NCBI GenBank assembly: GCA_038049695.1
Contig: CP142455.1
Coordinates: forward strand, 64,755,501-64,819,500
DNA: 64,000 bases
Source: Cinnamomum chago
Taxonomy: Eukaryota > Streptophyta > Magnoliopsida > Laurales > Lauraceae
Direction: 5' to 3'
How positions within the stretch are numbered: position 1 is the first letter of the stretch; each line of letters opens with the position of its first letter. The position numbers and the translations under genes are program-made. Below are positions 1 through 10,343 of this stretch, piece by piece. The notes beneath the pieces were generated by a model, which saw nothing but the letters and a program-made list of their open reading frames with translations, was not told where the DNA came from and made no database searches.

Positions 1-149
1 ACGAACAAAATTTGCATCTAACCTGCCACTTTGGGAACATAACATCAAGGACAGCGAACAAACCACCCATATCTAACCTTTGTTGCACGTAAAAAGTAGT
101 CGTACATTGTGATGGAAAAGGGTTTCGGTCCATGGTATGAACCAAAAAC

Positions 150-1120
150 CAGGGGCGGACCCACGTTATCTTGAACTGGGGCAGTCGGCCCAGATCAAAT
201 CCAGTTTTCTACATGAAGTCCAATTAGGCTGTAGCCTATGCACAGGGGCGAACCTACATGTCCCATACGGGCCCTAAGGCCTCTTTGGCCCAGCCCCCAC
301 ATAAAAATAGCCCAAGTCCCCACGACCCATTTCAACTCTAACCTAATAAGCCAATCCCCATTATCGTCTCTCTCCCTTCATCACTCTTCATCTCAGGCGA
401 CCAACATTGGCGCACTACCTCTTTGAATACAGATTGTTCTTTTGTTCTTGGTTTTACTTATCATTTGGATGCGTTGCTGTTTTTTAGTATTAGATTTGTT
501 TGAAGCGTGTAAGATCTAGATATCTATTATGTTGTGTAGCTTGGGAGTTTTGGTTGTTGAGAAATTTGATATTGATACGTGTGGTTCTTAGATTTGATTC
601 AATCGATAACATATGACTAGAAAAAGAGATAGATGACCTACAGTGATTTCATATTATCGAGCATTGAAGGAGATTATGGCTCCTAATTTTTACTCGGTTA
701 TGTCGGATAGCTTTTCTTTGTTACCTATGAGATTAGAAATTTTGTTAAATGCATTTTTGTGGAATTGATTTATTTCACTATGATGAAGTCATGTTTAATG
801 TTTATCTTATGAATAAAAATGATTTGTTTACGCCGGATATGATCAGGACATGTTCGACACGAGAAAGTAAGACATCCAAAAAAAAAAAAAACAATTATAA
901 AATTATTCAACTAAATTCATTTGATTACCTAAAATTAGCGTTGGTTATCGATTTAAGATTACCTATGTTTTGTTTCAGTAAAGCATAAAACTGTAGGAAA
1001 TGAGCCACATGTTTAGAAACCTGTTTGATATAATTACCAAAATTTGTGAAACGTCTCTCATTTGGGAGGGGGTATGCTAACTTCATGAAATTATGCATCT
1101 CGTAAAGTAAGAAATGAAAA

Positions 1121-1182
<62 letters not shown>

Positions 1183-1871
1183 GAAAATTTAAGAAAGGGA
1201 AAGAAACAAATTGCCTTGGATTCATGTCTCTGTTGATTAATTTGACTTCATACTTTATAAGCGTAGGCAAATCAGTGTTCTGCTCTAAAAATCTTATGAG
1301 GTTTCTAGTTAATGAGCTTCTTGATCATTTGAGTTTGGTGAGGGCCAAATTTAGTATTTTATTTGATTGAAGTAAAAGATTATTAACCATAACCATTCAT
1401 TAAAAGGATAAAAGGGTATTATAATGATTTTTAGGTTTTGTTGCATTAATTGTCCATCTCTTTTATTTCTTTTTTCTATTTGTTTGATGGAAAAACATAC
1501 AAGTCAAACAAATTAAATTTGTTAAAACAAATTGATTGACCTCATTTTAATTTTCATTAATTGTCCTCTTACAGTTCAAGAGCCTTCTTTTAATTACCAT
1601 CATCACATCTAGAAAACATTTTTTTCCTCGTTTTTTTTAGAACTAAGGGTACCTTAAATCTTTATTCATGTGTATATTTTTTGTGGCTCTGTCTGTGTGT
1701 ATCATGATTGAAGTGGATTGGTCTTTGTTTAAATGACTCTTTAACCACGTGTTTCTCAAGTGGGTTATTTCTCTTTTGCCAAAGTTAAGAAGAACAACAA
1801 AACAGTAATTTAATTACTTTTCAAGTGATTCTAGTAAGCCCCCTCAAACAAAAATCCTAGGTCCGCCACTG
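150..1871. mobile_element. Decayed hAT-like element bounded by CAGGGGCGGACC-type ends
   Basis: The left end at 150 reads CAGGGGCGGACC. The sequence at 1860-1871 is its inverse with one mismatch (GGTCCGCCACTG). A second, similar start, CAGGGGCGAACCTACATG, lies at 243. Ends of the form CAGNGGCGGA are typical of plant hAT elements. I see no 8-bp target duplication: the flanks are ccaaaaac and gcaaggat. I see no transposase reading frame. The pairing of these two ends is inference; they may belong to different insertions. Apart from a microsatellite the interior is AT-rich and holds no gene that I recognise. Confidence 0.4.
1121..1180. repeat. (GT)n(GA)n compound microsatellite
   Basis: About ten GT units pass directly into about twenty GA units in an otherwise AT-rich stretch. 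Confidence 0.95.
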
Positions 1872-2540
1872 GCAAGGATCCTATGCTTCAATGAAGCAAA
1901 ATTTCTTCCTCAAACCATAAAGCAGGCTACTTCACATTCGCTACTTGAAATCTAGTTGGCAAATTCCATTAACATGTTATATTTATTCAAAACCCATTCA
2001 CTATGATTCAGAAAACCCCACAGAAAAACCCAAAAACGGCAAGGATGACAGTGAATCACTTTCTACACGGACAAACTAGAAACTGTAAATAAAATTACAT
2101 TTTCATGAAACTACAAACTTAAAAACAGATTGCAAGGTCGCTCCCTTTCAAATGATCAATCCCATCGAAAAACAATAAAACCCACTCCAAATTTAGGCGC
2201 CAAATACGAAAACGAAAAAAAAAAAAATACCTCCATGTGCGTCAAAGGTTGTAGAATCTTGAAAAGTTGGACCGAATGTGATAGGGGACCACCGATGGGA
2301 GAGAACAATCGCCAGCGAGGATGAAAGCGAAATAGGTAAAGGAAGAAGAAGACTGTGAAGGTTAAAAGCGGTTTCGTTGTGGTTTTGTATGGAATAGGAA
2401 TAGTCGATATCGACTATAGCACTAGAAGACAAGAAAAAAAGGTAAACGTCAATTAAGGGCCCTTTATGTCCGCCGTTTTCTAGTGGGGCTAAATTTAATA
2501 ATACCTCATTTATGAGGGTTTTTCAGGTTAAATCCCCTTT
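1872..2540. other. Intergenic stretch without a recognised gene
   Basis: AT-rich sequence with short ORFs on both strands only (for example 2130-2324 and 2193-2432), none with a recognisable domain or gene context. I see nothing else. Confidence 0.6.
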
Positions 2541-2808
2541 TTAAAATCAGCTTTGTCTCCTAGCACTTTTTTCTTTTTCGTTTTTAATTAATGATGTAAG
2601 GTTGGCAGCATCTCAACACAGAAAAATGAAAAGACGAGCTAAGACAAGCTTTGCATATTTTGTACCGCCAAGGAAAGATCTTGAACGAGCTCCGGTGCTT
2701 TGGTCGGCCACATCAATATGAGAAGAGTACCACTCAAGAAGCACTCAAACCAATAAAAATCTACTAAGCAAGCATCCCCTTGACAATCGGCAAAGCAAGT
2801 GTTAGATA
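2541..2808 (+). repeat. Dispersed repeat, copy 1 (empty-site copy)
   Basis: This stretch matches 14719-15100 in the same orientation. Both have the words 'cagctttgtctc', 'taattaatgatgtaagg', 'accgccaaggaaagatctt', 'gctttggtcggcc' and 'atcaatatgagaagag'. Copy 2 carries an extra 81-bp inverted-repeat element that is absent here, so this copy shows the pre-insertion sequence. The identity of the parent repeat is unknown. Confidence 0.8.
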
Positions 2809-2869
2809 AATATCTCGAGATCCATGATGTATAAATAGCCCAATTTTTTTTTTCACAGAACGTGTTTGA

Positions 2870-3245
2870 TTCTTGAAGAGATTAAACGGTTCAGATCATG
2901 ATGTTCAGTCCCATAATTAAAAAAACCAGTGGAAATCACATGAACACCTAGTCAATGAAAACACCAGTACATTAATATTCCATGGTTTTTCTTGAATTCC
3001 TTGAGATCACGAGGTGTCAAGGGTTGAGATTTAAACTTACAGTCATTCGTGGTGTCTTGAAGATGATTAATGGTTTGGATCATGATTTAGGATCCCTAAA
3101 AATGCAGAATTTCAAAGCTAATGGGTTGATTTTTTCCACAAATATCTTGAGATTTGTGAGGAATCAAAGGATCAAATCTAATAGGTGGTCGTGCTAGGGC
3201 TTTTGAAGACATTTAATGGTTCATAACATCATTTAGGGTCACATA
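2870..3245 (+). repeat. Degenerate tandem repeat, three units of about 145-185 bp
   Basis: Three related blocks start near 2871, 3055 and 3200. Each has a form of 'ttgaagatGATTAATGGTT' followed by 'GATCATGATTTAGG'. The units differ at many bases, so the array is old. No coding function is visible. Confidence 0.6.
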
Positions 3246-3976
3246 TTAAAAAAAAAAAAAACCACACCAGATATATTGTATGCATTTTTATTGTAGTATC
3301 GCATGCCTCGGTGTCTATTTCAAGTTCGTCCCTTTTTCACACTTTCCAATATAGAGGAATACATCTTTATGAATTTTGAAATGGTGGTTGGAACCAAACG
3401 GTTTAAATCCATTGTGAATAAGGCTTTGTTTAGCATCTCTGCTATTTTTCTAACAGACCATTTAAAATAGAGCCATTAAAAAGAGAGCTATAAAAAAAGA
3501 GGCTAGAACCAAAAAACGTGTTTGGTAATCAACGAGTCTACTTCAAATAGACCGTTTGGCATGCCCTCTATTTACCTTTTCTTAGAGGAGGTTTGCTTGT
3601 TTTTAGAGGGGTATCTTCTGTCATTATGTAAAAAATAAACTTTTGCACATTTTCATCAAAATATGGCCTCTATACACATACCATAACATCACAATCACTT
3701 ATCATTTAAAAACTACAACCATTTCCATCAAAATATGGCCTATAACTTGTAAACAATTTAAAAATTACAACATCAAATACAATTATATATTATCTCCATC
3801 ATTCCATCATCACACACCAACACTCCATGTTGCATGACATAAGTTAAACCATGATATAAGATGATAAGAATTAGAAAAAACAAAAACCATGACATAAGAT
3901 GATAAAAATTAAGCACGAGAAGAAGCATCTCGCCAAATGGCATCTGTAATTGAATTCCTCTTGGCATTCATCTCTG

Positions 3977-5130
3977 TCATATCCGTGATATCAATGTATA
4001 AGCGTTTTCTCCATGTGATTCCTCAACGTTAGTGTCACGCTCTACTTGGGCATCATCCTTTAAAAATTGTGAAAATAATTGATCCTCCATATCCTCTTTC
4101 CTAATAAAATTATGCATCACCATTGCAGCAACTACGATGCTCCGTTGTACAGGAAATGGGTAAGGAGCCATCCACTTGAGGATAGGGAATCGAGCTTTCA
4201 ATACTCCAAAACTTCCCTCGATCACATTCCTTAAGGATGAATACAATCTATTTAAATGCTCCTCTCTAGTAGGAGGAATGGTAACACCTTCAAAATCTGG
4301 AAGCCAATATCGGACATTTCGAAATGGAGAAAGAAACCCCCCACATGTTTGTATAACCAGCATCAATCAAGTAGTATTTACCTAAAGACCATTCAAGACA
4401 AATATTAAAGGTCATGTCAAACTATGTTATAGCAATCATTTGTTGAGATTTAAAGCACTACAAATACTTTCTTACCCGGTGGGACATGTGGAAACTTTAG
4501 CCTTTCATCAGAAATGGTATCTAAGAGAATCCGTTGATCATGAGCTGTACCTTCCCATCCACATACCACATAAGTAAAGAGCATGTCAAACGAACATGCT
4601 GCCATAACTTGTTGCAAACATTCCCCCTTTCTACCTCTGCAAGGAATTTGTTTCTCTTGTTGAATAATGGCATGTACAATGGTGCCATCTAAAGAACCAA
4701 TACAATCCTATTAAAAAGAAGATGTTAACATTGAATTTAGCTTAAATAAAAAAGTGTTGTCAAGGAAAGAGAGAAATACCTTAAAATATGGCTCAAAAGT
4801 CAAAACGTGGATTCAAAAGAATTTTCTTAGGCACTGTATCTAGTGGAGGTGGCGCTTTATCATATATTTCGCAAATCTCATCATTGCTATCAGTACCTGA
4901 CGGAAGTGTTTATGAATAGTTTCCCTTGAGTGTTGGAATCTATCTTGTATCACTCTATTCGTATGGGCGTGAGCAATGACCATCATGAACATAGCCAACT
5001 ACTCATCCACAAGTATATATCTGTTGTCTTTAAGTAAATTCTTTGATCTAAAATACATGCATAAACCCCGAAACACATGTTGTTCCATACGTAATAGCTG
5101 ATGACAAATAATGGGGTTCCCATTCAAAAT
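3977..5130 (-). pseudogene. PIF/Harbinger DDE transposase pseudogene
   Basis: Read on the minus strand. The N-terminal part (about 5120-4880) has the motif CHQLLRMEQHVFRGL and then IAHAHTNRVIQDRFQHSRET, characteristic of plant PIF/Harbinger transposases. The catalytic core follows at about 4710-4480: DCIGSLDGT gives the first Asp and GTAHDQRIL the second. The last part (4366-3977) has SLRNVIEGSFGVLKARFPIL with the third acidic residue (E of VIEG). The parts are separated by two intron-like stretches, at least one stop (about 4993), and a frame change near 4337 at a run of six G just after the GYTNMWG region. The enzyme cannot be made intact from this copy. The family normally cuts and pastes DNA at TWA sites in the nucleus. 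Confidence 0.88.
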
Positions 5131-5219
5131 AATTTGAACAGGACCATGTCCTGTTAGGCATTGTATAATTTTTTCAGATGATCTAATTGGTTCTTCGATT
5201 GCTTTTGACTGAAACTGTG

Positions 5220-5420
5220 TCAAGTCCTTTGAGTAAATTTTTTTATTATCATCTCCCATGCTTTTGAGCTAAATTGCACCCCTGAGCGGCCACCAGCTCT
5301 CACTTGCTCCAAACAAATGTCAATCAGACACTTTCTCATACCATCTAACCAAGAAGCACGAGCTATGTCATCTATCTCTTTTGACTTTCCTTTCTCTGAC
5401 ATGATAATTACACCTAACAA
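5220..5420 (-). pseudogene. Myb/SANT-like DNA-binding ORF1 of the Harbinger element, truncated
   Basis: The 66-codon minus-strand frame contains ARASWLDGMRKCLIDICLEQ followed by GGRSGVQFSSKAWEMII. This is the W-x-L-x-E-Q-x-x-G-x-x-x-x-F-x-x-x-x-W pattern of plant Myb/SANT-like (Myb_DNA-bind_3) proteins encoded beside PIF/Harbinger transposases. A second frame (4999-5259) overlaps its end and continues into the transposase N-terminus, so a frameshift or deletion has joined the two genes. In this superfamily the Myb-like protein partners the transposase in the nucleus. That role here is by family only. Confidence 0.7.
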
Positions 5421-5935
5421 AGATTGAGCATTTTTTTAAGTTCTTATTCAGTTTTGTGCCATTCACCAAATACGAAAGATACACCAAATACAAAAGATAT
5501 TCACAATTGGAAAGAGTTGTAATAAAAAACCTACTTCAGTTGTAATAATTACACATAAAGAAAGTTAAAGAAATAAATTCTATCTTGGAGAAATTTCAAA
5601 ACCTTTGTCCATTTTAGAGAAATAGATGTTTAGAGGCAAAAAATAGACACGCCAAACAGGTGCTAAGTGCTTAGAAATTTAGAGACAAAAAATAGCAATA
5701 TCAAATGCCACCTAAGTTTTGCACGAACAAGTCGTAAGCGATTAACAACCTTACAAATAAAATGAATAAATAAATAGAAATGTTTGGCATGACTTGACTT
5801 CTCCAAGTAACATTATTTGCAAGTTTATTAGAAACTCAGAACATTCAGAATTTGGTTTACATCACACTTCGGTAAAACATGATTGAAATGATAGAATGTT
5901 CTTATGTTGGAGACTATATATAAGTTTATGACGTT

Positions 5936-6150
5936 GGGCCTGTTTGGCAACTTTACATGTAGAGTAAAATAAGGTAAAGCCTCACATTAAGAAAGAATAA
6001 ACTATTATGGGGTTTAATCATAATGTGATGGCCTTTTGTCTTTAGTGTCTTAATAATGAATATTTTTTTTTACTTTTTATACGTGTAAAAAGTAGATGAC
6101 ATTTTGTCATTTAGTAGTTGAGAATGTTGCCTTTTGACTTTATTTTTGGG
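5936..6150 (+). mobile_element. Truncated MITE copy related to the one at 17982-18291
   Basis: It begins GGGCCTGTTTGGCAAC and continues 'ttacatgtagagt', close to the left end of the MITE at 17982 (GGGCATGTTTGGGCACC, 'ttacttgtagagt'). Later it has 'ttttgtctttagtg', also shared. No matching right end is visible, so the copy is probably truncated. The rest of 5716-6341 holds nothing I recognise. Confidence 0.45.
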
Positions 6151-6346
6151 CTTGTTTAGCACGCTGCATGTTTTGGTGTTCCCATGGAACGAAAAGATGC
6201 AGCTCATGTTTGGATCACAACCATCGATCATGTCATTGAGTTGATCTGACTTGGGTTGAGTTGTAAACCGCTAGTTTCTTACATTGATATCGATAACAAT
6301 GTCTTAGATAGTAGAAATATTCAGATGAAACTATTCACATGGTTCT

Positions 6347-7137
6347 TGTGTGGGGATATTTTCATAATACCGAGATCGTGCTAGTTTCGGTAAGAGTACC
6401 AGCTAGGTATATCCTGGTCTCGGCTTAATGCATCCCAACAATAATACCAGTGGCGATATCTTCGCAGTACCAAGATCGTCCGGTCTCAGGTAAAAGTACC
6501 TGCTAGGTATGTCTTGGTTTCGGTTTCATGCATCTTGGCAATAGTGCCAGAATGTTGTTCTAGCTTCGGTAAAAGTACCAGCTAAGCATCTCGCATTTAT
6601 ATATTTCGGCAATAGGGCCAGAATGCTTCCATATTAAGGTCATTCCTGACCTCGGTACCATCTTCAATTTGGTTACGGAACCGAGACAAGCACTGACAAC
6701 TGTACTCTTGCAAAGACTCAACCACGTTACAGAACGTGTTGAGAGATAAGGATAAGCACCGGATAGAGATAAGGAGTTATCCTTATCTGGTGATTACGTC
6801 CATATCCCTGGAAGATTGGGATCCATAATCCCTGATAGATCGGGATTGAGATATTACCTCCTAAAAATCAGGACAGGAATCTTGGGATTCACAGCCTATA
6901 TATAAGGAGCTAATTCACAAAAGGTACGTACACACACGTATTCGCATACACAGACATACTCCATCTCTCCTACTCTTTGTTGAGTAACGGAACTTAGGCA
7001 TCGAAGAGCCTTGCGCCGAGAGCGGCCACGGTCTTAGATCCTTCTTTTCTCATTCCCTCTTTTAGGTTTCAGGCATTCATCCTTTCCAAATAAGCTTTAC
7101 AGCAATCTGCAAGTCCGTAACAATTTAAGCACTTATA
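6347..7137 (+). repeat. 5' LTR of the Tat-like element
   Basis: 791 bp. It contains three degenerate subrepeats built on 'ggtaaaagtaccagctagg' (about 6389, 6488 and 6569) upstream of the TATA box. It ends ACTTATA where the 3' LTR ends ACTTACA, so the canonical terminal CA has mutated. Confidence 0.92.
6897..6905 (+). promoter_or_regulatory. TATA box of the Tat-like 5' LTR
   Basis: 'cctatatataagg' lies about 240 bp before the LTR end, the expected U3/R border. The 3' LTR has the same site as 'cctatatatacaagg' near 13702. Confidence 0.65.
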
Positions 7138-7139
7138 AT

Positions 7140-7157
7140 TGGCACCGTCTGTGGGGA
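7140..7157 (+). other. Primer-binding site of the Tat-like element
   Basis: TGGCACCGTCTGTGGGGA begins 3 bases after the LTR end. It has the position and the TGG start of a plant Gypsy primer-binding site. The tRNA it pairs with was not determined. Confidence 0.65.
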
Positions 7158-7200
7158 AGATCAAATCAGATTTACAAAAACTAAGCCTCCAAAAACTAGA

Positions 7201-8750
7201 ATGGGCGAAGGATCATCAGAGACCCTACAACCACCATCAGTATTGCCGCCAGTCCCTCACCAGAGCAAATTCGGGGCAAAATCTGCGCGATGAGCGTGGA
7301 AGGGCCTGAGACTCAGTCAAGTTCATCATCGTGAGGGGTGACGGCACCTCCCCGGCAAGATGATCTACTACTGGGGTATCCCCGACAAGATAAATCTCCA
7401 GAGCCAATTAAGTCACATCAATCCCATCACCGGACTGATGGCGATGACGATAACAATCCATTCCTCACGGATATCAGGGTCCAAAACCTTGTTATCTAAG
7501 AGCAGGATGAATTGATTCGTCAACTCCAGCAGCAGCTCTGGGAGAAGACGAAGGCCCCGACTCCACCCCCTAGATGCAACCGAGCTCCTTCGGTTGAACA
7601 GGATTTGAGGCACACCTTGGATAACAAGAGGTGGGACTGAGCTTACGACGAGGGCTCGAGTAGCAGCCACTTGGATGATGACTCAAAGAGGCTGAAGTAG
7701 AGATCAGAGGACAATAATGACTTGAGAGAATGGCTGGACCGACAAGTCAAACAAACAATCCAGTGGAACATGGAGGTGGTTGGTTTCACCCGAGATCGGC
7801 TAAACGCCTATGACATTGAGGATCTCAGCACATCTCCCTTCTTTCAGGAAATAAGGATATTTTCTCTCCCTGAAAAGTTCAGCGTCTCGAGGTTCATTCT
7901 TTACGACGGGACTTCAGATCCAGCAGCACACCTCCGGCACTTTACTCAGAGAATGTCGGTATGGGGCGACATAGGTCACCTGAACTGTAGAGTGTTCTCT
8001 TCCAGTTTAGGGGACCTTGCCCTCAGGTGGTTCTGCGCACTTCCAGAGGGGTCAATTTCGAGCTGGCGGCAGCTTCAAAATTCCTTCGTGGAAAAATTCC
8101 AAGCTCACAAGGTCATCCCCAAGACGGACGATGACCTGATGGCCATCAGGATGAGGTGGATCGAGAACATCACTCAGTTCGCCAAAAGGTTTTGGACTAT
8201 TTATAACCAAGTCGAAGATGCCACAAACAGGGTGGAAATCATGTCCTTCAAACAAGCTCTACTACAAGGCAATGAGCTTCGCAAGGACCTGGTTTGGTTC
8301 CTCGTGGTCACGGTGAAAGCACTGATGGCCAGGGTGAGTCGGTTCATTGAACAAAAGGAAGATGAGGCTCAAGCTCGCGAAAGCTTTGGCCTTTGGCAGG
8401 AAGATAGAGCCTCCAGGAGAGACAAGAAATCATCTAGGAAGGAGGAAGTCCGAAACGGGTCATCAACTAGCTCGGCAATGGTCTTGGCCTCCACCTCGGG
8501 GGGCAGAAAGAAGTCCAAACCAATTACAGCCTCCTATAAGCCTGTAAACACAATATTTAAGGAGCCAATCCACAAGCTCCTCGGCAGGATCAAGTCACCG
8601 CCGTTCTTTAAGTAGCCGTCGCTAAGGAAGGGTGATCCTTCCACCCAGGATTAGAACAAGTTATGTGCCTATCACAAGCAAAATGGGCACAAAATCGAAT
8701 ATTGTAAGACCTTCAAGTCCCACCTCGAGGAGCTCGTCAGGATGGACACT
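7201..8750 (+). pseudogene. Tat-lineage gag, broken
   Basis: An ATG at 7201 opens a short frame that soon stops. The readable core is 7722-8615 (297 codons). It has the Gypsy gag signature: FILYDGTSDPAAHLRHFTQR near residue 60, then CRVFSSSLGDLALRWFCALP, then WRQLQNSFVEKFQAH. Past the stop at 8613, another frame at about 8660-8750 has CAYHKQNGHKIEYC, the zinc-knuckle-like motif of this lineage. Gag forms the cytoplasmic particle in intact elements. Here the N-terminus is out of frame and the 3' part is interrupted, so it is dead. Confidence 0.85.
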
Positions 8751-9229
8751 TGAAGGATTACATCAAAGAAGAAGGTAATCCGACTCATCAGCGCCGAGAT
8801 GATGATCAGGACAGTGATGAGCCGGAGGGCATCATTCCCTAAAAGTCCAAGTTGAAGGCGCATCTATGCTAGCCGACTTCCTTGTCTTGGCTGCACAATA
8901 TGGAAGCAGTGCCTTCCACTAATCACCAGAACCTCAAGTTTCAGTTAGAGAACGAGAACGGAAGGATTGAGGTGATCATGGTCTAAGGCGACCAACAAAT
9001 GGCCAAATAGTGCTTGATGGTTCTAGTACCTGGCGAAGCAGGAGCCTATGGCCAAAGCAGGTGAATATGGCCGAGTTGGAAAAGGTAGCCGAACTTGAGG
9101 AAGTCAGTCGAGCTCCAACAGAAAACAACATTGAAGATCTCACCGAGATCAGGATTGATCCCAATTACCCTACACTATAGTGGTTGTTACAGAACATCCA
9201 CTTACGTCCTTTTTCTAAAAGGCCCAAGT

Positions 9230-9590
9230 TTTAGCAGACTTCATTGTGGAGTTTGTTTCTCCTAGCTCAGCACCGAGACAGCTCGATATCAAACTGGGGG
9301 GCAAGGAGGATAAGGATGAAGTTACCGAAATAGAAGAAGATCAATCTTGGAAGCAGTTCCTTGGTTTATCGTGGAAGGTCTTCATCGACGGATCCTCGAC
9401 CTTCAAAAGGGTTGGTGCCGGCAGAGTACGAAGCATTGATTGGAGGGCTGAACAACGCTAAAATCCTGGGGGCACGACAGTTAGTGGTCTTCGGTGACTC
9501 CCAATTGGTGAGGAGTAAATTGAACGGAGACTACCAAGTTCGGGATTAAAGGATGGCAACCTACCTAGCTCATGCAAAACGGCTCCTTTC
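9230..9590 (+). pseudogene. RNase H remnant of the Tat-like element with internal deletion
   Basis: The + strand near 9236 reads LADFIVEFV, the connection that precedes RNase H in Tat elements. Then comes VFIDGSSTFKRVGAG (catalytic Asp). The frame then jumps to AEYEALIGGLNNAKILGARQ and VVFGDSQLV (second Asp). The segment that should lie between GAG and AEYEAL, about 25-30 residues, is missing. The RT and protease that should precede it are also missing. Confidence 0.82.
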
Positions 9591-9956
9591 TCAGTTAGAG
9601 AATTGGTCTTAATGAAGACACTTCCCGAAAATAAGAATGAGGCTCACAAAATCAGGCTGAAAGCAACTCGGTTTTAGTTGTCTCCGAAAGACAAGCTGGC
9701 ACCGAACTGGCACGTTTCATTCAAGGTGATTTCGGTTGCTGGAAAATCAGCATACAGATTTGAGGACATGGATGGTAAAGAGTTACCACGGCCATGGAAT
9801 GCGATGCATCTCAAGAAGTATTTTTCTGTCAACTTCTATTTGGAATCAATAGAAGTTACTCTTGTGGAAGAATCGCTCTTTGTTGCTTTCAATTCTCGCC
9901 AAGTTGTGGAACTCCGCAATTACCTACCTAACTGCTATGGAGCATCAGGGAAGTAG
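9590..9956 (+). pseudogene. Integrase C-terminus of the Tat-like element
   Basis: The frame contains DKLAPNWHVSFKVISVAGKS followed by AYRFEDMDGKELPRPWNAMH and LKKYF, the chromatin-side tail typical of Gypsy integrase ends. The zinc finger and the DDE core that should come before are absent, so a large deletion joins RNase H to the tail. It stops at 9954-9956. Confidence 0.85.
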
Positions 9957-10343
9957 ATAAAGGCCTCAGATAGCTAAGGCACGGACGAAACACCAAGTTG
10001 GAGAACTTGGTGAGTACCTCGGTGTTGGGAATTAGAATATGCCTGGTTATGGAACCGAGCTTAAAGTATTCTATCAACGAGGTTTATTTTTCTTGAGTTA
10101 GAGAACTTAAGATAAAGTATGCGGGACTTCGGTTGTTGAACCGAACTCAATTACTTAAGCGAAATCGATTTTCTAAGCATATAAAGTGCTCGGTTAAGGA
10201 ACTGAGGTCAAGCACATGAAGAAATGTTTGGGGGCAAGCATGAAAAGGAAAAAATGAAATTGTATTTATAAAAAAAATGGGATGCAATGTTCAAGCTTTA
10301 CAAAATCCAAAAAAGAAAAAGAAAAATACATTAAAAAGGGTTT
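9957..10343. other. Spacer between integrase end and antisense ORF
   Basis: Non-coding. It contains repeated short words of the kind 'ctcggttaaggaactgagg' that resemble those in the LTR. No gene. Confidence 0.6.

Larger units (their letters stand above)
3422..5712 (-). mobile_element. PIF/Harbinger DNA transposon, defective
   Basis: The element is flanked by TAA at 3419-3421 and 5713-5715, the 3-bp target duplication expected for PIF/Harbinger. The ends are imperfect inverted repeats. The left reads GGCTTTGTTTAGCATCTC then TGCTATTTTT; the right, on the other strand, reads GGTGGCATTTGATATTGC then TATTTTT. A second inverted pair lies just inside, around 'GTTTGGCATGCC' at about 3554 and 'GACACGCCAAAC' at about 5648. 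The interior holds a broken Myb/SANT-like ORF and a broken DDE transposase on the minus strand, the usual two-gene content of the superfamily. Confidence 0.88.

Noticed and set aside
238..426. 62-codon ORF near the left end
   Set aside because: Lies within hAT-like end repeats; no domain.
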